DNA from: Klebsormidium nitens
Taxonomy: Eukaryota; Streptophyta; Klebsormidiophyceae; Klebsormidiales; Klebsormidiaceae
NCBI GenBank assembly: GCA_000708835.1
Contig: DF237175.1
Span: 1-64,000, forward strand
Length of the DNA: 64,000 nucleotides
Reading direction: 5' to 3'
The position numbers and the translations under genes are program-made. Under the pieces are notes generated by a model. That model did no database searches. It was not told the origin of the DNA and saw only the letters and a list, made by a program, of their open reading frames with translations. How positions within the stretch are numbered: the first letter of the stretch is position 1; the number at the start of each line of letters is the position of its first letter. Of this stretch, positions 25,401 to 36,643 are shown piece after piece.

Positions 25401-28400
25401 TTAGGAGGGGTTACGTAGACTTAGTGTGGATCAAAAGAGAAACTGGTTCTGTTGCTGTAAAGTTACGGGCGTACCTTAAAAGTTCAACTTTACGATCGGG
25501 CTTGGACAGCTTGGATTAACAACAGGACTGGGTAAAAGACTGACACGAAAGAGGGGATTCAACGACGAGTGTGAAGCTCTTAGTAATCCACCAAGCGAGT
25601 CGGATGCTAATGCCGAGGCGGCTTCAAATTTTTGAGTTCGGCAGATCTGCTCCAAAAGTAGAGGGGAGAGAAAGCCCAGTCAAAGGAAAGCGGATGCTGT
25701 TTGAAATCTGATGCTCTGGAAACCATCCTAGGACTGTTCGAGGTCCACCCCCACGTCGAAACTCTTGAAAACAATTCCGCTACGCTTGCCTGTGCAGTTC
25801 CGCTGCGTGGCCTGGTCGTCCTGCACGACGACCGGAAACGCGAAGTCCTGCGTCGCGTTGGGAGCGATGCTGTGCATCTGCGCCTGGATGGGCAGAATGT
25901 TGTCGCTGCAGTTCTGGACCTGAGAAGCACATCAGAACGAGGTTTGAATGTAAAGGTTTTAGAGGTGAGTTTGAGGTCTTGCCTCTTTATCAAGATCTGC
26001 TGCTCTTAATTCTAAATGCTTTTATTACTTCGTGTGTGGCTTTGAAACATGAGGTGGAAAAGAAGAGGAAATTAAGTACGAAATAGCCGCGTAGGGTTGA
26101 GTAAGGAAGAGTGTGGTCTGCACGCAGGGCTCGACTTCATTATCCTGATAAAGTTTAATATGTATTGCGCAACAAGATATTTCAGAGTTCTGGGCTCAGA
26201 TTGGGTCCTGATCACTCTTCCTCTTTCGCTAATCTGTCCACCTCTCATGTTGTTGCTAATAATTTAAGACATAACAAGCAAAGTGGTTTGGTGAAGACAA
26301 TCGAACCATGGGGTACAGCTTACCGTCAGCGTGTAGTCCGCGACCAGAGTTCCGTTATTTTGTACAGTGATGGCCATGTTTCCGTTCCGCGACACCGCTT
26401 CGAAGGTCGGAACTACAGCGGAAACGATCTTCCCGGGGCTTCGATTAACCAGGTAACGGGCCTCGTCAGCGTTCAGCTCCAAGCTGACCACGCTGGACAG
26501 AATCTGGTTAACGACGAACTTCAGCTTTAACCCGGAACTCTGCAAGGACGAGCCGTACACTGGTCAAAGTCTGATTGAAGCCTGCGAGGCAAAATGCCAT
26601 CGTGCAATTGCGCGTTCGACCCGGAAAGGGGCTTTTATAATTAATTGTTATTTTCAAATTCAGCGCGCTCCGCTCTTCAGGGGCTGCCGGCAGAATGACC
26701 AGCGCTCAACCGTCGCCCAGCTGTCAACAACGAAGAAGAATCGATCTCTTTCCGCCTAGGGGATTGGAAAATGAGGAGCGCGAAGAATCTAGATGAGGCC
26801 CTTTTCAGTTGTCTAACGCCCCATTGATTGTGCTCCCTCATTCGGGGTCGGTGTTTCAATCAAGAAGAGGGCCAATGTTAAACACCGTCAGCCATGCCAC
26901 GTGTCCGACTCACGTCCGCGGCCCCGGTCGAGATGCCGTAGCCGCTGACGAGGTACTGCGGCACGAGGCCGGCCGCGACGCGCGCCGCGTCGGCCTTCGC
27001 GAGGTCCACCAGCTGGTTGGCCAGGCACGTGCCCGCGTATTGTTCGCACCGGTTGGGCTGATTTCGAAAGGCGGTGAAGCTCGTCCCGATCATGTTACAC
27101 ACGGTGCCGTCAAGATTGACCTGCGTCTTGTCGATAAACATCCACGTGGACGTGTTGGCGGTCAGGCGGCCGGCCTGGGGGAAGCGGATGGTGACGTCAG
27201 CTTGGAAAGTAGAATTTGAGTCTGCTCGCGGAGAAATTCGGTTCGGCGTCGTGACGACCTTGTAAGGAGATAGGCTGGATGTTATATATGTGCCCTGACA
27301 ACAGCAAAACGTGGTCGAAGAAAAGTCGCGATGGCGGTAGTCCTGTCCATCATGATGGGCGGGTGCGGATATCATGTGGCAATCACAAAGGTGAAGAGCC
27401 CTCGTCGAACCTGGAAGATATTTCCGGCTCTTTGCTGGCACAAAGCTTTCTGAAGATTCCTGTTTTGTCCACATAATATGGTTCCTCGGTGCAATTCCAG
27501 CGTTTCAGCGTCAATTTGTGCAGAGTCTGCCTTGCTCGCGCCCATCTTCTATATTGAGTAATCGAAGGACAGATGTTTAAGGAAACGAAATCTTTGGATG
27601 AGATTCACTGACCTGCGCCGCAGTCTGAGGAATCATGAGGTACCGGTCGCTGAAGACGGGCAGCTGCGTGTAGCTCGCCAGGTCTCCGGGCAACCGGGCC
27701 AGCACATTTCCCTCGGTTGTTTTTGCTACTGGGACGCTCGGACTCAGGATCAGAGTCTGGACGGCGCTGCCGTTGGAGACCCGGCCATTGTCGCTGGGCA
27801 GCATCCGGTTGACCGTGATCTGTCGGAGAAATGGGTAAGATTATCGAGGATTTTGACAAGAATTCCAACAGAGCGTTGAAGAGAATTGAGTTGCACACAT
27901 TTCAGGGCAACGCTTGGCTTGCCCACTGATTTACCAAAAACAATCGGTTACCCGTTTCGTTTGCTTACTTGCGCGGGCGACGCTGATCGACCCGGTTGGG
28001 AGCCGGTAAGAGATCCGGGAACGCTTACCGTTCTTGGCAGGGCATATAAAAGCTACGACTACGTATTTGAACCGCGAAAACTCCCTGATTAGGTTTCTTA
28101 AGACGTATTGAACCGCTGTACAATCAACGTTTATTCAACCGATCTACAAATGAGCTTTACTTTTCGACCCCCTCACCGAGAACGGAGCAATCGGGGCAGA
28201 CACACTGATGTACCCCAGTCGATTTCCCATCCACCACTCTTGACCACCACACCCCTTTGAGCCTCTTCACTTTAACGGAGAAACCCACCCCGGTATCGGA
28301 TTCACGGCTCTTACCCGTTGCACCACTTCGCCACTCTTCATCTCCCGAGGTATTCAGTCTATCGCCACGGCTACGTACTGACCATCAAACCACTTAGCCT

Positions 28401-31196
28401 TCTGAGGCTTTCCAGCAAGCCTGTCCTGGTGTCAATCGTTTCCCCTGCAGCTGAAAGTCGGGCGATGCGGCCCCAATGACGTACCGGGTCCCACTTCGCT
28501 GCCCTAAACGGACCGTGCATTTTTAGCCTCTCCCAATCCACAACCAGCCGTCTAAACTTTCTATTGACTGTTCCAAATGAACGTTTCTGCTGAATTGCCC
28601 ACCTGCAGCTGAAAGTCGAGTGATGCGGCCCCGATAAGGTACGCGGGGTACCAGTCGGCGGACATGCGCAGGCAGCTGGCGGTGGCGGGGATCCCCGTGA
28701 GGAAGAGCGAGTTGGTGAGCACGTTGCAGTTGACCGCGAAGCGCCGCTGCTGCGTGCTGGTGCCGCCCGTCGTGTCGCTCCACGTCTGGTCCACGCCGCA
28801 CTTGCAGCAAAAGCCCTGTACGGGAACAAATGAGTTGAACAAGAGTAGTGGGAATCATCTACCGAGAAGTCATAATTTGCGGCGCTCTCGTCGATTTTGG
28901 CAGTTTTTTACGTGTCTCTCATCCACTTCTACAGTTATAATAGGTGCGGCGTGACCCCTGTGGTGATTATAGCAAGGAGGAGGCCAGTGAATAGGGGTTA
29001 CGCGACACATCGCCAAGAAGTTAAGGGGAAAGAGGTCAGTGCGAAGTCATCATAGAGTTTTTCATCGGAGCCGAGCTGAGGACATCGACAATTTTTGAGA
29101 TCACCGGGATCAATGCAAGTCCGCAGCGAATCTGCTTGGATGAAATCAATGGGCAGCTCTGCACGAGAGTGCTTGCTGCTCCTTCGGAGTTCTGGGCGGC
29201 TCGAAGAACTTCGCAGCGCGGGGCAAGTGAAAGCCAATGCAGACAACGGGGACTCTCACCTGGCTGTTGGGAACGCGTGACCCGTCCTGTGCATAGTACC
29301 AGCCGCAGGTGGCCTGGTCGGCGAGGGCGCCATCTTGACACTGGTTGGTAAGGATGATCTCCTCGTAAGGCTTGGCGTTGAAGGACTGAACACAAGCGTG
29401 AATTAGCGTCAATCAAAGCGCCTTCGCTTTAGCTGCTGATTTGATCAATTCTGGACCTTCGATATCAGTGAAGCACTTTTTGAACGGTCCAAGAGGCAAG
29501 CTTACGTGCGCGGAGCAAAAGGCGTTCCTCGTCATCATGAAGCACTCCAAAAGGGGCTAGAACTCTTAGCGTCTCCAGAATAGGTGCACAAAAGAGCTAG
29601 AGTCCTCGAGACGTCAGTGGCCTGATTGAGCTGCTTAGACGGGTAAAGCTCGACCAGCCCTTGCGAGGTCTTTGCCAAATTTAGTGTTGGTGCCTCATTG
29701 GGAGGCTCGAGAGAGCTATGAAACAGAGGGTAGCGCTCTCAGGGTTTTCAACATGGCGAACAGAGAACACGCCCAGATAACTAAGCAGATTCGCTTGGTC
29801 TTGGCAGCTCTTCCAAAACTTGCTCCAAGAGCTTCCGCAATCGTATGTTAACTAGGTATAACGCCTCACCCGGAGGAACGAGAGCGGGTACGTGGCGTAG
29901 ACGGGCGTCTTGACGATGCTGATCTTGTACGCTTCCGCCAGCTGTCGGACAGTTCCGGTGGCGTCCGTCACGGCGGACAGGGTCGCCTCGAGAGAGTCCG
30001 TGGCCTGGGTCTGCATGGGAAGCGGATCCGCTCGATGGACTCGAGCGCACACGCTCAATCTTCATAAGAATAAGGTAACAACACCGACCTTGGATCACCG
30101 GAATACGTCAACCTCAAATCTCGAAGCCGACTTCAGCGACGTTAGAATTGTTCCAGTTACCTTTCCCGAATTGAGTGAGAGGAAAAGGTGGCCCAAGTTT
30201 GAAATCGGCTTAGAAAGTCTGCTGCGGAACTCGATTGCACGAGCACTGATTGCCATGATTCATATTGTCTTTAAATCACCCGCGAACGAGCTCAGCAAAA
30301 AGCCATCGGGGCTTTTTGACGGTTGGAAGCACAAGTGAAGCTCAGTCTAGCTTTCAAAGGTACTTCGCGATATAAATATCATACGTGGAAGATATGACGA
30401 GTCCTGCAGCAGTGCGACATCTTGGCCTTTTTGCGCGGAGGCCTACCTGCCCGTTTTGAACGATGAACGTCACCAGAATTTTGTTTTTGCACGTGATGTC
30501 CGTGCTGGACGCGTCCGCCAGCTTTGCGGACACCGTGACGGACGGCGCCCCGCCGCTGACGTCAGCGGCCGGCTCCTCAACGTCAGCGGGCGCCCCGGAG
30601 GGACCGCTTGAGCTTTTACCACCCGGAACCGGCGCCCCGCCTATGCTGCCAGCTGTCAAAACTTTCCCCGCGCCGGGCGCCAGAGCAGGAACCCCCATTG
30701 ATGGGCCGTTTGCGGCGGCACCGATAGGGCCCGCTGCCGGCCCGCCCCCGCAACTCGAGTTGGCAGAACCCTGCCCGAGTGAACACGTGTTCGAGGATGA
30801 CGTCATGCCCGGGGCAGGTGCGGGGCGGTGCGTGATTGGCGGGGAGAAAGCCGCGTCGAAAGTGGCGGGCCCGGGAATGGGTGCTGCTTGGCCGTTAGTG
30901 ACGGCGTCTAGATCCCCAGGAAACATGAAGGTGATTTCTACTGGGCGGGTTGGCTGGTAACTCAGAGTGGTCAGGTCGACAGACTGGAGGGACGCATTCC
31001 CACTAGGGGGTGAGCCCGTGACTACACAAGACTCAAGGTTGCTGCTCGACAGGACGAAGGCTTCGGTGTGAACACTCTCGTATGACAAGAGGCTCAGCAT
31101 TGCAACTAGAAGCGCATGCAAACCCCATTGGATTATGGGAGCTACACCCATCGAGTGGCCCTGCTTTTGGAGGCCTCTTCCTGAGCCGCCCGCCAT
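22494..31196 (-). CDS. HAP2: HAP2/GCS1 gamete membrane fusogen
   Basis: HAP2 is the conserved eukaryotic class II-fold protein that merges gamete membranes. Twelve exons (30447-31196, 29870-30010, 29260-29385, 28603-28815, 27613-27819, 26914-27174, 26324-26539, 25790-25919, 25205-25376, 24597-24697, 23188-24296, 22494-22769) stay in frame for about 1,233 residues. Arabidopsis HAP2 has about 700. A signal peptide covers roughly residues 17-45. The ectodomain shows clear family blocks: CKNKILVTFIV, ATYPLSFLRSFN, the Cys-rich GFCCKCG to ASCLRMSADWY region, WMFIDKTQVNLDG, YLVNRSPGKIVSAVVPTFEA and the CxxxCPSIFSVSC stem. One transmembrane helix lies at about 758-787. Unusual parts are a Pro/Gly/Ala/Ser insertion of about 150 residues in the first exon and a cytoplasmic tail of about 445 residues with octapeptide repeats. 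Exon 8 ends in a GC donor. The last exon also contains a good GTGAGT donor at 22556, so the exact C-terminus is uncertain. Confidence 0.95.
23370..23660 (-). repeat. Octapeptide-type repeats in the HAP2 cytoplasmic tail
   Basis: About ten imperfect units of eight residues follow one another in the tail, at roughly residues 985-1080. Examples are GSAFAPGQ, EGAFASGQ, GVGFGMGQ, GNLFTQGQ, AGALAPGQ and GSGFSLNQ. Glycine opens most units, an aromatic residue often sits in the middle, and Gln closes them. At DNA level the period is about 24 bp with diverged copies, so the protein pattern rather than the DNA appears conserved. Confidence 0.85.
25788..25789 (-). other. GC splice donor of HAP2 exon 8
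   Basis: The exon ends ACAG and the intron starts GCAAGC. Joining the single leftover G to the next exon restores NCTVILYDS, which aligns with the CTAILKDS block of plant HAP2. A GT donor would not give that junction. Confidence 0.85.
28444..28501 (-). repeat. Decayed copy of a HAP2 exon 3' edge inside the next intron
   Basis: About 58 bp resemble the 3' end of the exon at 28603-28815 at roughly four positions in five, starting at the splice junction. The copy has GG where the real exon has the GT donor, so it should not be used as a donor. The offset from the real edge is about 158 bp. A weaker match another 158 bp on, near 28286, may be an older copy. Confidence 0.8.
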
Positions 31197-33499
31197 TTCG
31201 GGGGCTGTTAGTCAGAGATTATGGGGAGGGGCAATGCCATACGCGTTCTCACCGGCATAGATCTATGTGCGACTTAAGTCCCTGCGCTTTAACTGAGTCC
31301 AAGACCTACTTGGAAATTGAAGTCTCGGATACGGACTCTGCTAAGTATGCTCCAAGGTTTCGCCCTTTGCTTTGACAACGTCTCTCGTCAGCTTGCAGCA
31401 TTTTTGGCGGATCATCCGGTCTAAACCTTCGCAGTTGGATTGAATCGTCCCCTTCTCTGTGCCCTTCTTTCGCCTGTCAATTGGGGGCAATGAGACATTC
31501 TTGTTCTGCCCGCTGGATTTGCCCACTGGATTTACTTGCTCAGAAAGCTGTGGATCGTTCCACTTAACACCATTTAGCTCTTGGACTCCTCACAGGGTTC
31601 GCCTGTCCATCACAGTTCTTGCATGACTCGTCGCGATCAAGATGACTTTGTAAAACCGGAGGACCATGGCCTGTCAATGTAGTCCTGCGATCCTGAATGA
31701 CGCAACCCTATAAATACATCGGATACAGTATCCGATTCACTCAGCTTCTGACATGTCGAACCATAATGTCCGGTATTGTTTACATGACAGTACGTCCTGC
31801 GAAAAGGAAGGCAAATGGGGCTGTCAAACCGGACGTTCCCAGCTTGCTACGTACTCGTGAAAACAGGGGTACATTTCATTTCAGATAATCTGCTCCAGAC
31901 TCCGTTTCTACGACTGAGCCTACAGCCGTAGTCCAATGCAATAAGCGAAGTAGGAAATAAATCAACTCAAGTGCATAGCACCCTCTGCTCTCTTCGACAC
32001 GTGTACGTACAGGCGTTATCAGAGAATGGACTAGAAACCGCCCAACTCAAGTGTGCCGTATAATTGCAACGGCCGTTAAACCGCGACCTAATCCTGTTCC
32101 TAACCCAAATCTCTGTTGGCGCACTTTCCGCTTCTCCTACGCACCTTTCTTTACTAGCAAGTCGGCTATGCGATCTGCTGCAGAATATATAAGGTTAGTG
32201 CGGGTGAGCAGTGGTCAATTATCGTGCGAATATTGCAACTTCCGATGGTTCAATGGCCGTGCTTGTAAATGTACAAGTAAACGCGCTCACCCGTCCACAG
32301 AGGACATGACTCGATCACGAATTACGAGCAGTCGAGCTGACGGTCTTGGAGAAAAGCACTAGCAGTAGTCAGCGGGTATCTTGGTCAGCCCAGCCGCGGA
32401 GTAGGGTGCACATTTCGGGCGAACATTTTCAGCCGGCCACTAAAAAAGCTGATTGAAGACAAGTCGAAATATGCCCGGCCTGTCCCTAATAGGACGAGAT
32501 TATATCGCTACTCTGCTTGTTCTTTAGCTACCTAATCCTAAGTTGCGAAAGGTTCGAACTTCGGATCCTCGAGCAATGCGCAGCAGCGCGCCCTCGAGGC
32601 ATGGAGGGCTTCATTGCTCGCGACGCTTCACCTTCCATTCTCAGTCTGAGTCTGGATTCGGACGCCGACCATGACCGAGTCCGACCGATCAGTTCTATGA
32701 GTCCGCGATCCAATGATTGGACTCAAGTTTGCCGCGTCCGAAAGCATCGCGCGCGCGCCGCGTAAACTTGAACCGGCTGAAAGTTGCAGCATTGGCCGGT
32801 CAGACATATGGTCCACGTGATCATCGATGATTGCAAAGTCGACGTGCCATAGCCTATGCTACTACATAACTTTGAATATCGACCTACTCGTAGTTAGTGG
32901 TGCATCTACGTGGCGCGTGATGTGCGCGACACAAGCAGGGACTGCGACGTAGGGCAAGCTGAGCCTCACACCCACCTAGGTGAACCTAGACCGGTAGGAA
33001 TCTATTATCTAGGATGCTCAAGCCTCAGCATGGCCGGGTATTCCCGTATTATTATGTTGAAGACAGCTAGTGCTCATGGTCAGAAAATGGGAAGAGCTGA
33101 GCTGAACAGACTTTTGGAATGCATGCATCTAGCTGCTATGTGATGCACAGAGAGGTGGGTAAGTTCATCGAAGTAGACTCACTTTCTGGGGGCTTCCTTA
33201 TGCCAGCTCGAGGCAGCACAGGCTTTGCAGTTCAGTCTTCTACTTCTTGCCGGAAGCTCAGCCATTGATGTAGCGACATCAGCTGGAGTCGGACGGCGTT
33301 TAGGTTCTTCTCTGAGCTCTAGCTGGGGCTGACTTTGCAGCATTGGCATTGGAAAAGCAGCAAACATCCAGTTAGTTGCTAGTAGGCTAAGTTTCTCTAC
33401 GCTGCGATTTGGGCGTCATTTCAGCTCGACAAAGCGCGTCCCCCATCTGAGCTTGACAAAAATCAGTGCATTGGGTCGCGCGAGCAAGGCACTACAACG
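31197..33499. other. Divergent intergenic region between HAP2 and the b561 gene
   Basis: Both flanking genes are transcribed away from this 2.3 kb stretch, so it should carry the promoters of both. No frame here has a recognisable domain or convincing splice sites. I see no repeat element with clear ends. Confidence 0.5.
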
Positions 33500-35567
33500 A
33501 TGGCAGACAGCAAGGCCTTGTTTCTGACTCATGGGTAAGTCATTGTTCCGCTCAATACTCCACCCTGCAAAATTCATTGAATGTCATTGAATCGTTTTGC
33601 TAAGCCTTTTTGCATTACTGATCACCACCTTGGGATCTGAAAATGGATAGTTGGCAATGCGAATGAAAAACATACATGCCAGATCTCTACACACTGGTAA
33701 AGAATCTAAGCTTTAGAGTAAATCCAAACAACTCGCATCTGTCCCTTCATTCTCTATCTTTTGATCACTCTGTTTGTACCAGGATAAGGAATCCTTTCAA
33801 TTCAAGCGGTCTCTGCGTGCATTGCTCTGTCATCTTTCTCTATATAGTTTGGATATGCAGTTGGACACAATGTAAGTTGGGCATGTTTTCTGATACCCTT
33901 TCAGAACTCTAAGCTTCTGTCGGCAATAAAGCTTCTCATAGTAAGCTTGCATGGCTGCCCCTTAACTTGCACCAGCTTTTCAGAAAAATTAGAGTTAACT
34001 GATCCTGGTTGCTTGAAGTTCTGAGCTTGCATTACATCTGTTTACATTCTGAAGTTCCTCGGGGTCCTCAACGTTTTACCACATTTCAAGAACTCAGAGC
34101 ATGCACAGCTTTGAACTGCCCATCGCCATTCCGGCCCCAATTGTCTCCTTTGCTTCGTGGACTCTTCCACCAAACCTCTGAACTTCCAAGTAGTCTGTTG
34201 AAATGCCTATACTTTTTCTGCTTGTCACATCTCACATTGAAACTCGATCATTGAAGAAGTTTTTGTCCATCATCAGTATCTCAGCTCAGCAAAGAGCGGA
34301 CTCCTTGTCCATTTAAACCCCTTCCCTTACCTTCACAAACAGCGGACATTTCTGGTTCGTCGCCCGCCTGAGGTTCCTTATCTCGTATCGACTTTCATTC
34401 GTTTCCTCTCCTACAGGGCCCTCATGTTCCTCGCCTTTGGCGTCTTCTTCCCGCTCGCCATCATCGCCGTCAAAGCCCTCCGAGGCTCCACGCGACGATT
34501 TGTGGCCGTTCACATTGCCCTCAACGTCCTCGGCTGGATCCTAGCGACTATCGCCATCATCATAGCTTATGCTAAATTCGACGCCATGGATACCATGCAC
34601 GCGCGAATCGGCACCACTGTCATTATCCTCGTGTGGCTCCAGCCTTTCGCCGCGCTCCTGAGGCCGAAAGTGGGAACCCCCATCCGGCCGTTCTGGTTCG
34701 TGTTGCATTGGCTGTTTGGCACGGGGATCATTGTGCTTGGGTGGGCCAATATATTCTTCGGGATCGACATCTACCGGGACACCGGATTTGCTGGCAAGGC
34801 CAGGGTGAGTTGATCTGCTCTGGAGTGTGCTGCAAGTGTGCAAAAGTTTGGGCGCATTCTTTTTCTCTGATGCACATGTTGCAAAAGGTCCAGTACTTGG
34901 AGGCGCATGTCTGGAAGTCCTTGCCGGGCCCCTTCAAATTCACACGTGGATTCTCCAAAGCAACATCCGTGAATCTGTAAGAGGGGCGAAATAGGATCGA
35001 GTTGGACGGTTCCAAGTTGCTAAGCAAACTACGAATTTCTGCAATACGACACGAGGTTCTAGTAAGGGCGGTTCGATCCAATTCTGAAGTTTCTCGAAGC
35101 AAACACAAGGTACAAGCAAATGATTTTGAACTGCATCCTCCTTGGGCAGTGGACAATGTCTTTGGCTTTCATCCTATCAAGGATCTTTTCAGAAAGGCAG
35201 GTCAGTGGCCGGGTTACGAGCAACGAACCTCGTCGAAGTGCCGAAGTGCCGGATATTTTGGATAATCCAGTGGAGATGACCCGCACGTGAGTTTTTTTAG
35301 TTCATTCAAAATCACTTTACTGGCCTGCATGCCCCGGTATCAATCAACTCGGATCCGTTCTCTGTGCAGAACATCTACATTTTGTACGGGGTCTGGATCG
35401 GCATCCTGGGTCTCATCATCCTCTTCCTGGACAAGCTTCCGCAACTCCCAGGGATGGCACGTGGCGACAATGACGTCAAGCCTGGCGTCAACGGTCATCC
35501 GACCATCCCCAAAGTGGGCGGCCCTACCAAAGAGTATCACACAGAAGCACCGGCCAACGTTGTATAA
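33500..35567 (+). CDS. Cytochrome b561-type transmembrane protein without DOMON
   Basis: Three exons (33500-33534, 34417-34804, 35370-35567) join in frame to about 206 residues with five predicted membrane helices. Histidines at about positions 11, 44, 73 and 109 (contexts LTHGALM, VAVHIALN, MHARIG, VLHWLFG) match the spaced haem-ligand histidines of the b561 transmembrane domain, which carries electrons across a membrane. Plant relatives usually have an extracellular DOMON domain in front. Here the first helix starts about 11 residues after the first Met, in a tiny first exon, so this is a membrane core only. No signal peptide is visible. The tail after the last helix is short, hydrophilic and rich in Gly and Pro. 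A missing upstream exon encoding DOMON cannot be fully excluded, but the 5' flank shows none. Confidence 0.82.
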
Positions 35568-36643
35568 TTGAAAAGTTGGTGCCATATACTTTTGTGTTGA
35601 ATGTTCCCGGTCTATATAAAGCTACATAATCGATAGATTGGGAACTTGATTTTTGGTCAACCATCGCCAGATTGGCGTTTGTGTTGCCATAAAAGGCGTA
35701 TCTAGAAGCGCCCTCCATTGTACAGAATCCATTCGTAGTAAATTATATGGTAGTAAGTTGGTTAAACATGCCTAAGAACTGTCAAATTGTGAGCTCTATC
35801 TTGAACTTACTGATATGCCTGCCCGCAAAGACATTCGGCATTCGATTCCAAATTTTTGAAAAGCTGACAAAAGCTAGTGATACATTTTTCCAAGAGGAGA
35901 CACGTAGAGACACGTTGGTGCGTTGTATCAGTGGAAGAAGTGTCCATATTTAAACATCTGCGAATGTGCTCGACACTTGTAAGCGAGTGCTTGTATGAGT
36001 GATCGTGATGTTTCTCAACAGAGGAAGCATTATACATGGCACAAAAATGTCAGTTGACCTGTGGACAACTTCACCACTGACTATACCGCCTATAACATAG
36101 ATTCTTTAGTTAGTTTTCAGCTACCAAGACGGCTCAGCTTACAGCCATTGTGACGGCTCAGCTTACACGTTGCATGATAAGCTTAAGTGCCAATTGTGTT
36201 TTGCTGAGTGCCCAACATCTACACGCGACGGTCGATATTGTCTGCAAGCTGCAATCATGAGATATCGAAACCATCTGCAAGCAGATCATCATGTCGAATG
36301 CCTGCAAGCTGATCGCCTACTATGAATTTGAACCGCCGCCACATCAGTTGCCCAAACGTCAGACAGGAATCGTCACGGAGGCCTTGAGAGACGTGACAAT
36401 AAATCACCAGTGTTCACTGCCTGCCTTCTCCTTTGTGAGCGCTCAACTCGATTGTATCGCCAACACCGCATCACTCTTCTTTGCGGGCCTTGTCAAATCC
36501 ATTGCCGCCAGCACGTATGCATCAGTCTCCCGTCCCTTCTCCCGACCCCATTCAGGCTCTTCCTGGTGTTGTCACCTGCCTAGCACGCAAGCCCCAGTTC
36601 AACGTAAGTAATAGGCCGCATTAAGTTCTATAGCCTACCGTTT
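35568..36643. other. Convergent intergenic region
   Basis: This is the 3' flank shared by the b561 gene and the helicase gene. I see only short unsupported frames. Confidence 0.6.

Noticed and set aside
30463-30960. 165-residue open frame on the plus strand
   Set aside because: It is the shadow of the Gly/Pro/Ala-rich HAP2 insertion.
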